Positions 43,500-51,093 of a stretch of 64,000 bases of DNA are shown here, in pieces. The position numbers were made by a program, and so were the translations under genes. Positions within the stretch are counted from its first letter, which is position 1. Each line of letters begins with the position of its first letter. The DNA comes from Bacillota bacterium (GTDB lineage Bacteria; Bacillota; Negativicutes; Sporomusales; CTSoil-080). The notes below the pieces were generated by a model. The model was given only the letters and a program-made list of their open reading frames with translations, searched no databases and was not told where the DNA came from. The stretch is taken from the NCBI GenBank assembly GCA_017889635.1, contig JAGGAC010000001.1, forward strand, positions 124,001-188,000. Reading direction: 5' to 3'.

Positions 43500-44375
43500 G
43501 TGGCTGACATAGCGGTAGGAGATTTGGTGATTCGTAAGTCTCACGGTGGCGACATATTGTTTAAAGTAACTGATATTGAGGTTAATGAAAGCGGACAAAA
43601 ACAATTTACGCTAAAAGGGATGCACCTGAGGCTTTTAGCCGATGCTCCGCTAGAAGATCTGGAAAAAGCCGATGCCGCTCACCTCAAACGAATAATAAGC
43701 GAGATGGAGAGGAAGTATGATGCTTCATTGCGGCGAGTAATTGAGAGGCGGGGAATGGAGGCCGAAAAGAGGGAAATGCACCGTTCAGATGCGAGTAAAA
43801 AGTACACTTCGTTTGATGTTCCTGGACGGGTATTGCACCTAGATGGCGATGAAGATTATTTAAAAATGTGTTTAAAGACGTATAGCCAGTTGAATATTGA
43901 GGCTGTAGGCCGATGGATCGATGAGGAAAAACAGCCGAATCAGCTCTTAACACTATTAAAGGAGGTCCGGCCTGATATTGTGGTGGTGACCGGACATGAT
44001 GCGTTAATTGGCGGCGGGAAAAAGAATTTTCGGGACATTAATAATTATCGTACCTCGAAATATTTTGTGAAGTCGGTACAAGTTGCCCGCGAGTTTCAGG
44101 CATCAAGGGATGATTTGGTTATATTTGCGGGAGCCTGCCAATCTTATTTCGAAGCAATTCTTGGGGCTGGAGCAAACTTTGCCAGCTCTCCAACTCGAAT
44201 ATTTATTCATGCCTATGATCCGGTTTTTATCGCCGAGAAGGTGGCCTTTACTCCAATTTCTAAAACAGTGGATATAAATGATGCTATAACCGCTTCGGTC
44301 ACAGGCGTCGAAGGCGTTGGCGGCATTGAAACAAGGGGGAAATTCCGTTTGGGAATGCCAAAATCTCCTTATTAA
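43500..44375 (+). CDS. yabG: Sporulation-specific protease YabG
   Basis: YabG processes spore coat proteins in the mother cell. The GTG at 43500 lies 6 bp after GGAGGG; the ATG at 43494 directly abuts it. Characteristic text includes VGDLVIRKSHGGDILFKVTD, DVPGRVLHLDGDEDYL, VTGHDALIGGGKKNFRD, FAGACQSYFEAILGAGANFA and GVEGVGGIETRGKFRLGMP. The length near 291 residues is normal. Candidate catalytic residues are the His in TGHD and the Cys/Ser in GACQSYFEA. It heads a sporulation group with two SPOCS proteins. Confidence 0.95.
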   Translation: MADIAVGDLVIRKSHGGDILFKVTDIEVNESGQKQFTLKGMHLRLLADAPLEDLEKADAAHLKRIISEMERKYDASLRRVIERRGMEAEKREMHRSDASKKYTSFDVPGRVLHLDGDEDYLKMCLKTYSQLNIEAVGRWIDEEKQPNQLLTLLKEVRPDIVVVTGHDALIGGGKKNFRDINNYRTSKYFVKSVQVAREFQASRDDLVIFAGACQSYFEAILGAGANFASSPTRIFIHAYDPVFIAEKVAFTPISKTVDINDAITASVTGVEGVGGIETRGKFRLGMPKSPY

Positions 44376-44489
44376 GAATGGTAACGGATAATGGTGGATT
44401 CTCTAAATGAACACTAATGGTGCTTTTTTGTCACATCAGACAAAATCCCGGCATATATATAACTAGAACATATAAAGGGGGGAATATGT

Positions 44490-45146
44490 GTGGACGATAA
44501 AAAACGCCAAACGGTAAGTGCGTCAACGAGCGGGTCGGTGATGGGCGCATCTTCAAATCAATGTGTACTGGGGGCTCAGACTGGGCCTATAATTGTACGG
44601 CAGGTAGTTGGCGAGCAAGAAAGGCAAAAGGTACTGGATATTCATGTTGTTGTACCGGAAGATAGGCCACCAATTGAACAGATTATTGACGTGTTTATCA
44701 AGAATGTTGAGGTAAACAGTGTTGATGTAATTACCGACAAAGTAATTGTTCGTGGAGACCTTGAAGTAAAGGCTATATATGTGGCTGGGACTGCTGACCA
44801 ATCAGTACATGCTGTTGAAATTAAGAATTTTAAATGGACCCAGGATGTTGATTTAGCTGGCGCTCGTAAAGGTATGGATGCCGATGCCAGTGTGGTCGTG
44901 GAATTTGTTGATTTTGATGTGGAGGAGCATACTCGGGCGTATCGCCATAAATATGGAACTATGGGGAATTACGACGATGATGATTGTGATGATCACGATG
45001 ATCATGACAAGTGCGATGAAACTCCGCCAGAGCCGAGAGGTACTCGCGAGTTTGATGTATCCATTGTGCTGAAGGTTACGGCCAAAGTTTTGGCTGATCG
45101 GGAAGTTCAATTGGGGCCGTCAATGCCGCCAATACCGAAGGGGTAA
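44490..45146 (+). CDS. SPOCS (DUF3794) protein with Asp/His-rich insert
   Basis: This 218-residue protein uses a GTG start after AAGGGGGG. Its core is a SPOCS/DUF3794 domain (VLDIHVVVPEDRPPIEQIID, KVIVRGDLEVKAIYVAG, VEIKNFKWTQDVDLAGA). SPOCS domains occur in spore-associated proteins of Firmicutes. Between strands there is a 16-residue DDDDCDDHDDHDKCDE stretch (near residue 162), which could bind divalent metals such as Ca or Zn. The N-terminal 40 residues are Ser/Thr/Gln-rich and probably disordered. Confidence 0.85.
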   Translation: MDDKKRQTVSASTSGSVMGASSNQCVLGAQTGPIIVRQVVGEQERQKVLDIHVVVPEDRPPIEQIIDVFIKNVEVNSVDVITDKVIVRGDLEVKAIYVAGTADQSVHAVEIKNFKWTQDVDLAGARKGMDADASVVVEFVDFDVEEHTRAYRHKYGTMGNYDDDDCDDHDDHDKCDETPPEPRGTREFDVSIVLKVTAKVLADREVQLGPSMPPIPKG

Positions 45147-45184
45147 ATTAAAAACCTTCATTTTTAAAAAAAGGGGGGGATAAA

Positions 45185-46111
45185 ATGGCTGATAAAAGTA
45201 GACAGAGTTCAGGGTCTTCTACGAAAACTTCGCAAGGGGTGACGGTCGCAACCGGGACAGGAACGACGGAAAGTGCGGAACTTTTGTGCGGGTGCCCAGA
45301 ACCTGGGCCAGAAACAATCGAAGTAGAACAAGTGCTGGGTATGGATATGGCTCAGCGGGTGTTGGAATTCGACATGGTTGTACCAGATCCTAAGCCAAGT
45401 ATCGAACAGATTATTGATGTTTATGTTAAAGATTTGGAAATAACTAAAGTTGATGTTATTCCGAACAAAGTAATTATTCGCGGTGACCTAGCGGTGAAAG
45501 TGATGTATGTTGCCGACTTGCCGAATCAGCCGGTTCATGCGTTTGAACGAGATAAAATTCGCTGGACGAGGGATATTGAGATTTATGGTGCTGCACCAAA
45601 TATGAAAGCAACTGCTGATGCAGTTGTCGAATATGTAAATTACGATTTTGATGAGTCTAAGCCTCGACAATTATATATAACTATTGTACTTAAAGTATGG
45701 ACTCGTGTTGTAACGACAACTGAAATGGATGTTTATGCGCTGACTCCGGTAGATCAGGTGGGAGAAGCTGAATTTACAACCGCTAGTGCATCCCAGAACC
45801 TGACCTCTGGTCCTAGTTCAGCCTCGCAGTATGCAGAGGCTAATGTCATTGTTTCCGGACCGGGAATTACTCCCATTGCAGGAACCTCGCTAGAGGTGAG
45901 TGGGACGGCAACGGTTACCGGCAATAAGGTAAATGTCAGGAGTGGCCCTGGCACTAATTTTCCGGTTGTGGTCCAGGTTAATAAAGGTGAAGTTGTGACA
46001 CTTAAGGATCAAGCATTTGGTTGGAACAAAGTCGTTTTAAGCGATGGCAATACGGTAGGCTGGATTGCAGGTTGGCTTTTGAGTTCAAGCACATCTAAGG
46101 CGAAAGGTTAA
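45185..46111 (+). CDS. SPOCS (DUF3794) protein with C-terminal SH3b domain
   Basis: This 308-residue protein, 38 bp after the previous SPOCS gene, is a paralogue: EQIIDVYVKDLEITKVDVIP, NKVIIRGDLAVKVMYVADLP. It lacks the acidic insert but adds a Ser/Ala-rich linker (residues 200-240) and an SH3b domain (TVTGNKVNVRSGPGTNFPVV, then GWIAGWLL). SH3b domains bind peptidoglycan, so it may dock onto cortex or coat. Start after GGGGGGG. Confidence 0.88.
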   Translation: MADKSRQSSGSSTKTSQGVTVATGTGTTESAELLCGCPEPGPETIEVEQVLGMDMAQRVLEFDMVVPDPKPSIEQIIDVYVKDLEITKVDVIPNKVIIRGDLAVKVMYVADLPNQPVHAFERDKIRWTRDIEIYGAAPNMKATADAVVEYVNYDFDESKPRQLYITIVLKVWTRVVTTTEMDVYALTPVDQVGEAEFTTASASQNLTSGPSSASQYAEANVIVSGPGITPIAGTSLEVSGTATVTGNKVNVRSGPGTNFPVVVQVNKGEVVTLKDQAFGWNKVVLSDGNTVGWIAGWLLSSSTSKAKG

Positions 46112-46177
46112 AGCTTTGTTGCATTCTTATATAGAAATGAAAGCATAAAAGTGAGGTTTGTGTAGGTAAATGGAATT

Positions 46178-46227
46178 ATCCCCTTTAGGTGGACTGTTTA
46201 ACACTGTCTACTTAAAGGGGATTTTTA
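46178..46227 (+). terminator. Intrinsic terminator after the SPOCS genes
   Basis: ATCCCCTTTA pairs with TAAAGGGGAT, with further TAGG/CTA pairing inside, followed by TTTTT, 67 bp after the gene. Confidence 0.8.
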
Positions 46228-46350
46228 GTGATAGCTAGAGAGCATACTCTGTGCAATTTTGTAGGAGGAGAACACTCATTTAATTATAATAGGTAAGTTA
46301 TTGTTGGTGTGATCATATACTTTAGCGTTCAGAAAAAGGGGGCTGGAAAT

Positions 46351-47151
46351 ATGCTTACCGCAGTTGAGTATCTAAGACCAGTTGGCTTTGGGGCAACTTC
46401 GCCGCAGCTTTTTCGGGCCGATGACGGCAAAAGTTATGTTGTTAAATTACAAAATAATCGGTTGGGTCCCAGGGTGCTTGCCAATGAGTTACTTGGAACC
46501 CGCTTGGGTGAAAGGCTAGGTCTGTGTTTTCCACCAGGAGGAATTATAAAACTGGATGACCGATTGATAAGGAAAAGCAGGATACTGTCCAATGCTCATG
46601 TCAGCCCAGGGAAGCATTTTGCCTGCCAATATCTAAATGGTACTCAGTATCTCTGCGTTCACAACCTTCATAAGGCAATCAACAAACCGGAAATGGCTGG
46701 AGTAATGTTGTTTGATCATATGCTACATAATCTTGACAGAACTATGAATCGGCGAAATCTTTTGCTGCGTCGCGAAGAGCATGGTTATAAAATTTATGCC
46801 ATCGATAATTCGCACTTATTCCGCAGTGCGATATGGTCTGAAGAGCGGCTAAGAAGGCTGGCTACACGTATTCAGGTAAACCATCAACGATCTTATGGTG
46901 CCTTGTTGAAAAAATTTTTGCGCCCGGCGTATTTTGAAACATATTTTGCTAAAGTTAAGGATATTTCAGATGGCGAATTTCAGGAACTGGTAGCAACAAT
47001 CCCAACGGAATGGCTACCGCATGCTAGTGAACGGGAAACGTTATGCCAGTTCCTGAGTGCACGACGCGATATGGCAGAAGAGATCATAACATGCTTATGC
47101 TCGTTAATTCCGAATAAACACAGGTGTTCCAACATTGACCAGGGAAAATAG
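46351..47151 (+). CDS. HipA_2-type kinase-like protein
   Basis: I place the start at ATG 46351, after AAAAAGGGGG. The 266-residue protein fits the HipA-like family PF20613: YVVKLQNNRLGPRVLANELL (nucleotide-binding Lys and Asn), RLGLCFPPGGIIKL, GKHFACQYL, then MLFDHMLHNLDRTMNRRNLLL with the catalytic NxDR and YAIDNSHLF with the DN metal pair. Whether it phosphorylates protein or lipid is unknown. Its last 48 bp overlap, on the opposite strand, the truncated ykuD. Confidence 0.82.
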   Translation: MLTAVEYLRPVGFGATSPQLFRADDGKSYVVKLQNNRLGPRVLANELLGTRLGERLGLCFPPGGIIKLDDRLIRKSRILSNAHVSPGKHFACQYLNGTQYLCVHNLHKAINKPEMAGVMLFDHMLHNLDRTMNRRNLLLRREEHGYKIYAIDNSHLFRSAIWSEERLRRLATRIQVNHQRSYGALLKKFLRPAYFETYFAKVKDISDGEFQELVATIPTEWLPHASERETLCQFLSARRDMAEEIITCLCSLIPNKHRCSNIDQGK

Positions 47152-47225
47152 TTCTTCTACGTTATGGTTATGCATGCGGATGCAGCCGTTGGATACCATT
47201 GAACCGATCGCCCAAGGCGCATTTA
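47104..47225 (-). pseudogene. 3' fragment of an L,D-transpeptidase (ykuD) gene interrupted by the prophage
   Basis: The minus strand from about 47225 to the TAA at 47104 reads NAPWAIGSMVSNGCIRMHNH, then NVEELFSLVNVGTPVFIRN. That is the end of a YkuD-type L,D-transpeptidase, with the catalytic SxGCxR motif and the following NxDVxxLF and GTPV. The upstream half (including the HGT motif and earlier domain) is missing: it is replaced by the serine-recombinase gene. The stop lies in the hipA-like 3' end. The missing 5' part should be at the far end of the element, outside the window. Confidence 0.85.
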
Positions 47226-47232
47226 AAATCAC
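47212..47232. other. Prophage/host junction (att site)
   Basis: Host homology (N-A-P-W of YkuD, AATGCGCC at 47218-47225) ends just where the recombinase stop codon (47229-47231) begins. Serine integrases recombine at a 2-bp core within such a junction. The exact core cannot be found without the other end. Confidence 0.7.
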
Positions 47233-48743
47233 ACGTTCAAAGTCCAGGTTATTTTATAATCTGGCTTTACCCTTGTACTCATAGTGCCTGTTCGTTTATC
47301 CGTTCTTACAACCGTGATCTTAGAAAATACTGCGTGTATAATTAGGGCTTTTTCTTCCTCGTCCAGGTCGCCCCGCTTTACTACGGCACTGAACTGTTCA
47401 AACAATCCCGCCGCATCGACTTGTTGCGGTTGTGGCTCGATGACAGTTTTTCTTTTTTGTATATCGTCAAGCTGTTGTTTGATCTGTAATAATTCTGCTT
47501 CTGCCTCTTGCTCTGATACCATTTGCTGCCGGAACCAACGTGCTAATATTTCCCTGCGCTTAATTAATTCCGACTCTAATTTTATCAGCCGATCTATTTC
47601 TTTTGAATCAGCAACAGGCTCAACTTTTGGCAGGAACTTCTTAAATCCATTAGGTTTATTAAAAGCTTTTAATACTTCATGCCACAATACTTCATCAAAT
47701 GATTCTGCGGGGATAGTTCTGCTTTGGCATTTGATCCCGGCGTTACGATAATTAACCGAAATCTGGGTGGCGCAGCGGTAATATGGTTTGCGGGTATCGT
47801 TAAATACATTTTGATGTACTGTCATCCTGCGACCACAAAGGCCACAATAGAGGATGCCGGACGCTAGATAAGGATAAAAGTATTCTCGCTTGCGTATTGT
47901 TTTGTGTTGTTTTAGCTGTTTTTGCACTCGTTCAAAAGTTACTTCGTCTATTATTACCGGTATAGGTATACTTACCCACTCATCTTCAGGACGTTCCATC
48001 ATTATTCGTTTGTTTATCCCTGACTTTTTATATCGAGTTTTCATGCTGACAAAAGTCCCGGTGTACGATCTGTTTGTCAAAACTCTGTGCAAAGTTGATG
48101 CCGACCATTGCGGTTTGCCTGTAGGTGATAATATTACTTTTGCCCTAAGAGCGCGTTGCAGACCTGATATGCTTAGTTGCTCGTTAAGGTAAGTATTATA
48201 TATCTCTTTTATTATGTTGGCCTGTTCCTCATTGATAATATAACTAAAGTTTTCTGCATCATAGGTATATCCGTAAAGGCCAAAATCCTGTATTATTTTC
48301 CCTTCGGTCGATTTGCGACGTTTACCTCTCATCGACCTGTCCAATATCTTTGCTTTTTCATACTCCGATATAGCTCCGCGCATAGAAAAGAACAGCTTGC
48401 CTTCGGGGGAGGCGTCATAATCGCCTGTACAAAAGTGCAGTGGGGTTTTAGCTAGTTCTAGTTCATTGGCTATAAGTAACTGAATTGAAAGGTTACGCGC
48501 CAGTCTGTCCGGGTCATAGACGATAACAAGATTAATTCTGCCGGCTGCAATGTCTTCGCGCATACTTGTAAGCGCGGGCCGATCTATAAATTCTCCGCTG
48601 TATCCATCATCAACAAACTCTACAGTGTCTGTAATCCCCATTCCCAAAAGACGAGTGCGGCATGTTGCTATTTGGTCAGGCAAAGAATAACCGGCTCTTG
48701 CTTGATCTTCTGTTGATACCCTTGCATATATAGCTGCTCTCAT
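47229..48743 (-). CDS. Large serine recombinase (integrase)
   Basis: This is the integrase of the element. The start ATG at 48743 follows GTGGTGA. The 504-residue protein has the N-terminal resolvase domain with catalytic Ser10 in AIYARVSTEDQ, later YDPDRLARN with the catalytic Arg, a recombinase domain (about 160-270), a zinc ribbon (CGLCGRRMT and CQSRT) and a coiled coil (KEIDRLIKLESELIKRREIL). Large serine recombinases integrate at one site and need a directionality factor for excision. It sits directly against the interrupted ykuD, as phiC31- or SpoIVCA-type elements do. Confidence 0.95.
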   Translation of the reverse strand: MRAAIYARVSTEDQARAGYSLPDQIATCRTRLLGMGITDTVEFVDDGYSGEFIDRPALTSMREDIAAGRINLVIVYDPDRLARNLSIQLLIANELELAKTPLHFCTGDYDASPEGKLFFSMRGAISEYEKAKILDRSMRGKRRKSTEGKIIQDFGLYGYTYDAENFSYIINEEQANIIKEIYNTYLNEQLSISGLQRALRAKVILSPTGKPQWSASTLHRVLTNRSYTGTFVSMKTRYKKSGINKRIMMERPEDEWVSIPIPVIIDEVTFERVQKQLKQHKTIRKREYFYPYLASGILYCGLCGRRMTVHQNVFNDTRKPYYRCATQISVNYRNAGIKCQSRTIPAESFDEVLWHEVLKAFNKPNGFKKFLPKVEPVADSKEIDRLIKLESELIKRREILARWFRQQMVSEQEAEAELLQIKQQLDDIQKRKTVIEPQPQQVDAAGLFEQFSAVVKRGDLDEEEKALIIHAVFSKITVVRTDKRTGTMSTRVKPDYKITWTLNV

Positions 48744-48860
48744 AATTATCACCACTTTAATATAAAATAAAAAGCCGTTGGATACACCAACCGGCTTTTG
48801 TTATAATGGTTTTTGGGAGAGGGGCAATCTCTCCCAAACTGAATAGAGGAGGTGGTCACT

Positions 48861-48953
48861 TTGTGGATTTCTCCACGCGTGATTGTCTGGTTAATTATCG
48901 CTGTAACGATAATTTTACTTAGACCAGATCATATCACGTTTTGGCTTAAATAG
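48861..48953 (+). CDS. Putative small membrane peptide, 30 aa
   Basis: A TTG start (48861) follows AGGAGGTGG with 5 bp spacing. The product, MWISPRVIVWLIIAVTIILL then RPDHITFWLK, has a single membrane helix. Upstream is a TATAAT (48802-48807), a hairpin (48770-48799) and another 8-bp inverted repeat (TTGGGAGA/TCTCCCAA). A terminator lies 18 bp after the stop. The compact transcript with structured leader resembles a type I toxin or a small phage membrane effector. Confidence 0.5.
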   Translation: MWISPRVIVWLIIAVTIILLRPDHITFWLK

Positions 48954-48970
48954 CCTCGCCTATTCAACCG

Positions 48971-49000
48971 AACGTCCTGTTATCAGCAGGGCGTTTTGGT
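48971..49000 (+). terminator. Intrinsic terminator
   Basis: AACGTCCTG/CAGGGCGTT (one G-T pair) with a 7-nt loop, followed by TTGGTTTTAT. Confidence 0.75.
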
Positions 49001-49076
49001 TTTATATTATATACCCATTATAACTAAAGTATTCCCGGTTGTAAAATATTTAATAATTGAAAAGGAGTGATTTACT

Positions 49077-49238
49077 ATGCTTAAAACAAGAAGCGGAGTT
49101 ACTATTTTAGGGTCGGCAGATGATCCTAGATTGGCAGCAGAATTTAAAAAAATGCTTGGAGCTGCTAAGAAAGAGAAATTGGATCGTCAACAGGATTCTT
49201 ATAAACAGCGTTTACTTTCTCGCCAGGAATCCTACTAA
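49077..49238 (+). CDS. Small charged protein, 53 aa
   Basis: ATG at 49077 lies 7 bp after AAAGGAGTG. The product is MLKTRSGVTILGSADDPRLA, then AEFKKMLGAAKKEKLDRQQD and SYKQRLLSRQESY: soluble, helical and Lys/Gln-rich. The last 74 bp overlap the minus-strand gene at 49165 in antisense. I do not recognise the family. Confidence 0.5.
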   Translation: MLKTRSGVTILGSADDPRLAAEFKKMLGAAKKEKLDRQQDSYKQRLLSRQESY

Positions 49239-49425
49239 AATATTGTGGATCTAGCGGAACCATATAAGCGGGCTTTTCCGTACCGTCAGTTTGCTGTTGC
49301 CACTCAAAGACAAGATGAGGAATTTCATCAATATAAATAGTGTCAACAATAGCAACTAAACTTTTCCCCGCCCGTTTAACAATGCATTGAGTTTTTAACA
49401 CTTCATATTCAGTTTCATTATCCAT
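49165..49425 (-). CDS. Uncharacterised 86-aa protein
   Basis: The start follows AAAGGAGAA. The product (MDNETEYEVLKTQCIVKRAG, DTIYIDEIPHLVFEWQ) is a soluble beta-rich protein with no signal peptide. It is the last gene of a five-gene minus-strand run that otherwise encodes membrane and exported proteins. Its 3' end overlaps, in antisense, the 53-aa gene. The family is unknown. Confidence 0.55.
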   Translation of the reverse strand: MDNETEYEVLKTQCIVKRAGKSLVAIVDTIYIDEIPHLVFEWQQQTDGTEKPAYMVPLDPQYFSRIPGEKVNAVYKNPVDDPISLS

Positions 49426-49452
49426 TTTTATTTCTCCTTTATCTCCTATTAT

Positions 49453-49767
49453 TTACTGGTTTCTTTGAGTAAGTTTCCCGTACTCGCAATAAGCTCTATT
49501 GTAGAGGTTTACGAAATTGCCTAAAAGTCCTCCTAGTAGCCACACTAAAGTCATTACCCACAAGAAACCAGTATACCAAGGCGTTAAAAAATAAGATAAT
49601 GCTAAAGCTATTATAAGCGTTATGGGGTTAATAAAAATCAAAAGTTCGCCACCGGCAATTAGCAATATACCTGCAATTATCATTAAATAGTCAATACCGC
49701 TTATATATCCAACGAGAAATAGAATAGCCCCAATTGTATTACTAATAAGTGAGAATAAAAAATACAC
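49453..49767 (-). CDS. Membrane protein, 104 aa
   Basis: Three or four membrane segments: FSLISNTIGAILFLVGYISG, LMIIAGILLIAGGELLIFIN, PITLIIALALSYFL and FLWVMTLVWLLGGLLGNFVN. The start follows AGGAGGGT. It is in the cassette between integrase and repressor. No family is recognised. Confidence 0.65.
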   Translation of the reverse strand: MYFLFSLISNTIGAILFLVGYISGIDYLMIIAGILLIAGGELLIFINPITLIIALALSYFLTPWYTGFLWVMTLVWLLGGLLGNFVNLYNRAYCEYGKLTQRNQ

Positions 49768-49790
49768 AGTACCCTCCTAAACGTATTTAT

Positions 49791-50024
49791 CTATGGTCTG
49801 CACACTTTGCATGGTTCATAGCCTTTTTTTATAGCCTCTTCACGAGTAGAAAAAGTAATTTTATTTCCTGCTGAAATTTTATGCGCCCATTGACAGTCTG
49901 GCCTATGGAACTTAGCAGAAGTTGAACTGGCGACATACGCAGCCTGTGATGACTGGGTTGGCGTGGTTGTCCCACACCCTGTTAATAATAAGGTAGTAAG
50001 AAGTATAAGTGCCAATCGTTTCAT
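49791..50024 (-). CDS. Lipoprotein with Ada-like zinc motif, 77 aa
   Basis: A lipobox LLLTGC (Cys at residue 17) follows a short signal peptide, so the mature protein is lipid-anchored. The C-terminal half, SAKFHRPDCQWAHKI then GYEPCKVCRP, fits the Ada-type metal-binding domain (C...C..C) that appears in small secreted and nuclease-associated proteins. One Cys plus CxxC and a His could bind Zn. It starts after GGAGGAA. In a prophage, an outer-face lipoprotein of this kind may act in superinfection exclusion; that is inference. Confidence 0.75.
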   Translation of the reverse strand: MKRLALILLTTLLLTGCGTTTPTQSSQAAYVASSTSAKFHRPDCQWAHKISAGNKITFSTREEAIKKGYEPCKVCRP

Positions 50025-50035
50025 AATATTCCTCC

Positions 50036-50293
50036 CTATGGCATACTTGTTACATCAACATCTAATGGCGTATTAGTTATTTCTACAGATATAGGCTCAT
50101 TTAATTGAGCGTGAGCAAGAGGCACTTTTAATGATAATTGTTTCTTTAGTTCTGGCTGTTTGGCGTTTACGAAATCCCCATAAGTCGGAGGTTTATTGAT
50201 AAAAGTGCCAATAATTTGAACAAATAAAATGCCAGCTAATAAAATGCAGACTGTTAAGCGAAAACTGTTATCGCTCACCGAAATCAACTCCAT
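50036..50293 (-). CDS. Membrane-anchored protein, 85 aa
   Basis: One N-terminal membrane segment (LTVCILLAGILFVQIIGTF) is followed by about 50 residues outside the cytosol (KQPELKKQLSLKVPLAHAQL). The first 26 bp overlap the upstream gene in another frame, so they are coupled. The function is unknown. Confidence 0.6.
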   Translation of the reverse strand: MELISVSDNSFRLTVCILLAGILFVQIIGTFINKPPTYGDFVNAKQPELKKQLSLKVPLAHAQLNEPISVEITNTPLDVDVTSMP

Positions 50294-50744
50294 TATTATC
50301 TTGTTGTGATGATTTCCTTAAATCTAGATAACTTTTAATTCCTGCGCCGACCCCAAATATTATAGAAATGCCGAGCGAAGAAAACTCTAATTGATGTATC
50401 TTCTCGTTAACATTATTTATCAGAGTTGTTAGTTCTTGTTTTGATGGATTATGGCCGTTGGGATATTCAACAGAATAATTATCGCCAAAATCGTCTGGTA
50501 TAGGTATATCTAGTTTGAGCAAAGTAAGTTCTGCTTCTTTTTGTTTAATTTGCATTTGCTTATCTGCTAGTTCATAATTGGCTATTTCTTCATCGGTAGG
50601 TGGATATAAATTTAGTTTATCAGAATAAGCTGCTTCTAAACGGGTAATATCCTCATGATAATAGCTCCAAGCAAAAGGAAAAGTAACTATTAGACATACG
50701 ATAAAAAATAAAATCCCGTGTGCAAATGCAATTTTCTTTGTCAT
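50268..50744 (-). CDS. Membrane-anchored coiled-coil protein, 158 aa
   Basis: The start ATG (50744) follows GGAGGAGGG. Residues 8-28 and about 128-143 are membrane segments; the loop between (ADKQMQIKQKEAELTLLKLD) is a charged coiled coil of about 90 residues. It is the first gene of the minus-strand cassette, 20 bp from the switch-like palindrome region. The function is unknown. Confidence 0.6.
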   Translation of the reverse strand: MTKKIAFAHGILFFIVCLIVTFPFAWSYYHEDITRLEAAYSDKLNLYPPTDEEIANYELADKQMQIKQKEAELTLLKLDIPIPDDFGDNYSVEYPNGHNPSKQELTTLINNVNEKIHQLEFSSLGISIIFGVGAGIKSYLDLRKSSQQDNNGVDFGER

Positions 50745-50765
50745 AAAACCCTCCTCCAAACATAA

Positions 50766-50820
50766 AGACACGGCTTGTCCAATTTGCCGTGTCTATTTAT
50801 TTTGACTTGCTAGTCAAAAT
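50766..50820. promoter_or_regulatory. Hairpin and 9-bp palindrome between cassette and HTH gene
   Basis: AGACACGGC/GCCGTGTCT (50766-50794) is followed by ATTTTGACT/AGTCAAAAT with a 4-bp spacer (50799-50820). The second contains TTGACT on the minus strand, so an operator over a cassette promoter is likely. Confidence 0.55.
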
Positions 50821-50834
50821 CATACCTCCTTTAA

Positions 50835-51083
50835 ATGTTGATTTTGTATACTATTGCAATCACATTTAAGGTTAGGTGTTGTATTATTATTTATCATATT
50901 TATTGCAGTGATTGGAGAAAGAAAAAAGGGTGGACACAAGAAGAGTTAGCTATAAGAGCGGAGATAGGCCCGTCAACAATCGGCGAAATAGAGACATACC
51001 ATAAAAGACCTAAGTTTGATGAGGTTGTCAAAATCGCCAATGCCTTGGGCATAACCGTAGAACAATTACAACAGAAACCTTAA
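50835..51083 (+). CDS. XRE-family HTH protein (N-terminus uncertain)
   Basis: From about residue 26 the sequence DWRKKKGWTQEELAIRAEIG, STIGEIETYHKRPKFD and IANALGITVEQLQQ is a clear Cro/CI-type helix-turn-helix. The first 25 residues are unlike HTH proteins, and no good Shine-Dalgarno site precedes the ATG at 50835; the true start or a frameshift may lie near 50900. It faces the minus-strand membrane cassette and could regulate it through the 50799 palindrome. Confidence 0.6.
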   Translation: MLILYTIAITFKVRCCIIIYHIYCSDWRKKKGWTQEELAIRAEIGPSTIGEIETYHKRPKFDEVVKIANALGITVEQLQQKP

Positions 51084-51093
51084 ATATGGTTTA

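Noticed and set aside
47281-48455. Plus-strand reading frames inside the recombinase gene
   Set aside because: They are antisense shadows of a well-supported gene.
50797-50825. 8-codon minus-strand leader peptide with AAAGGAGG
   Set aside because: It sits inside the palindrome and is too short to support; the site is more likely chance or part of the operator.
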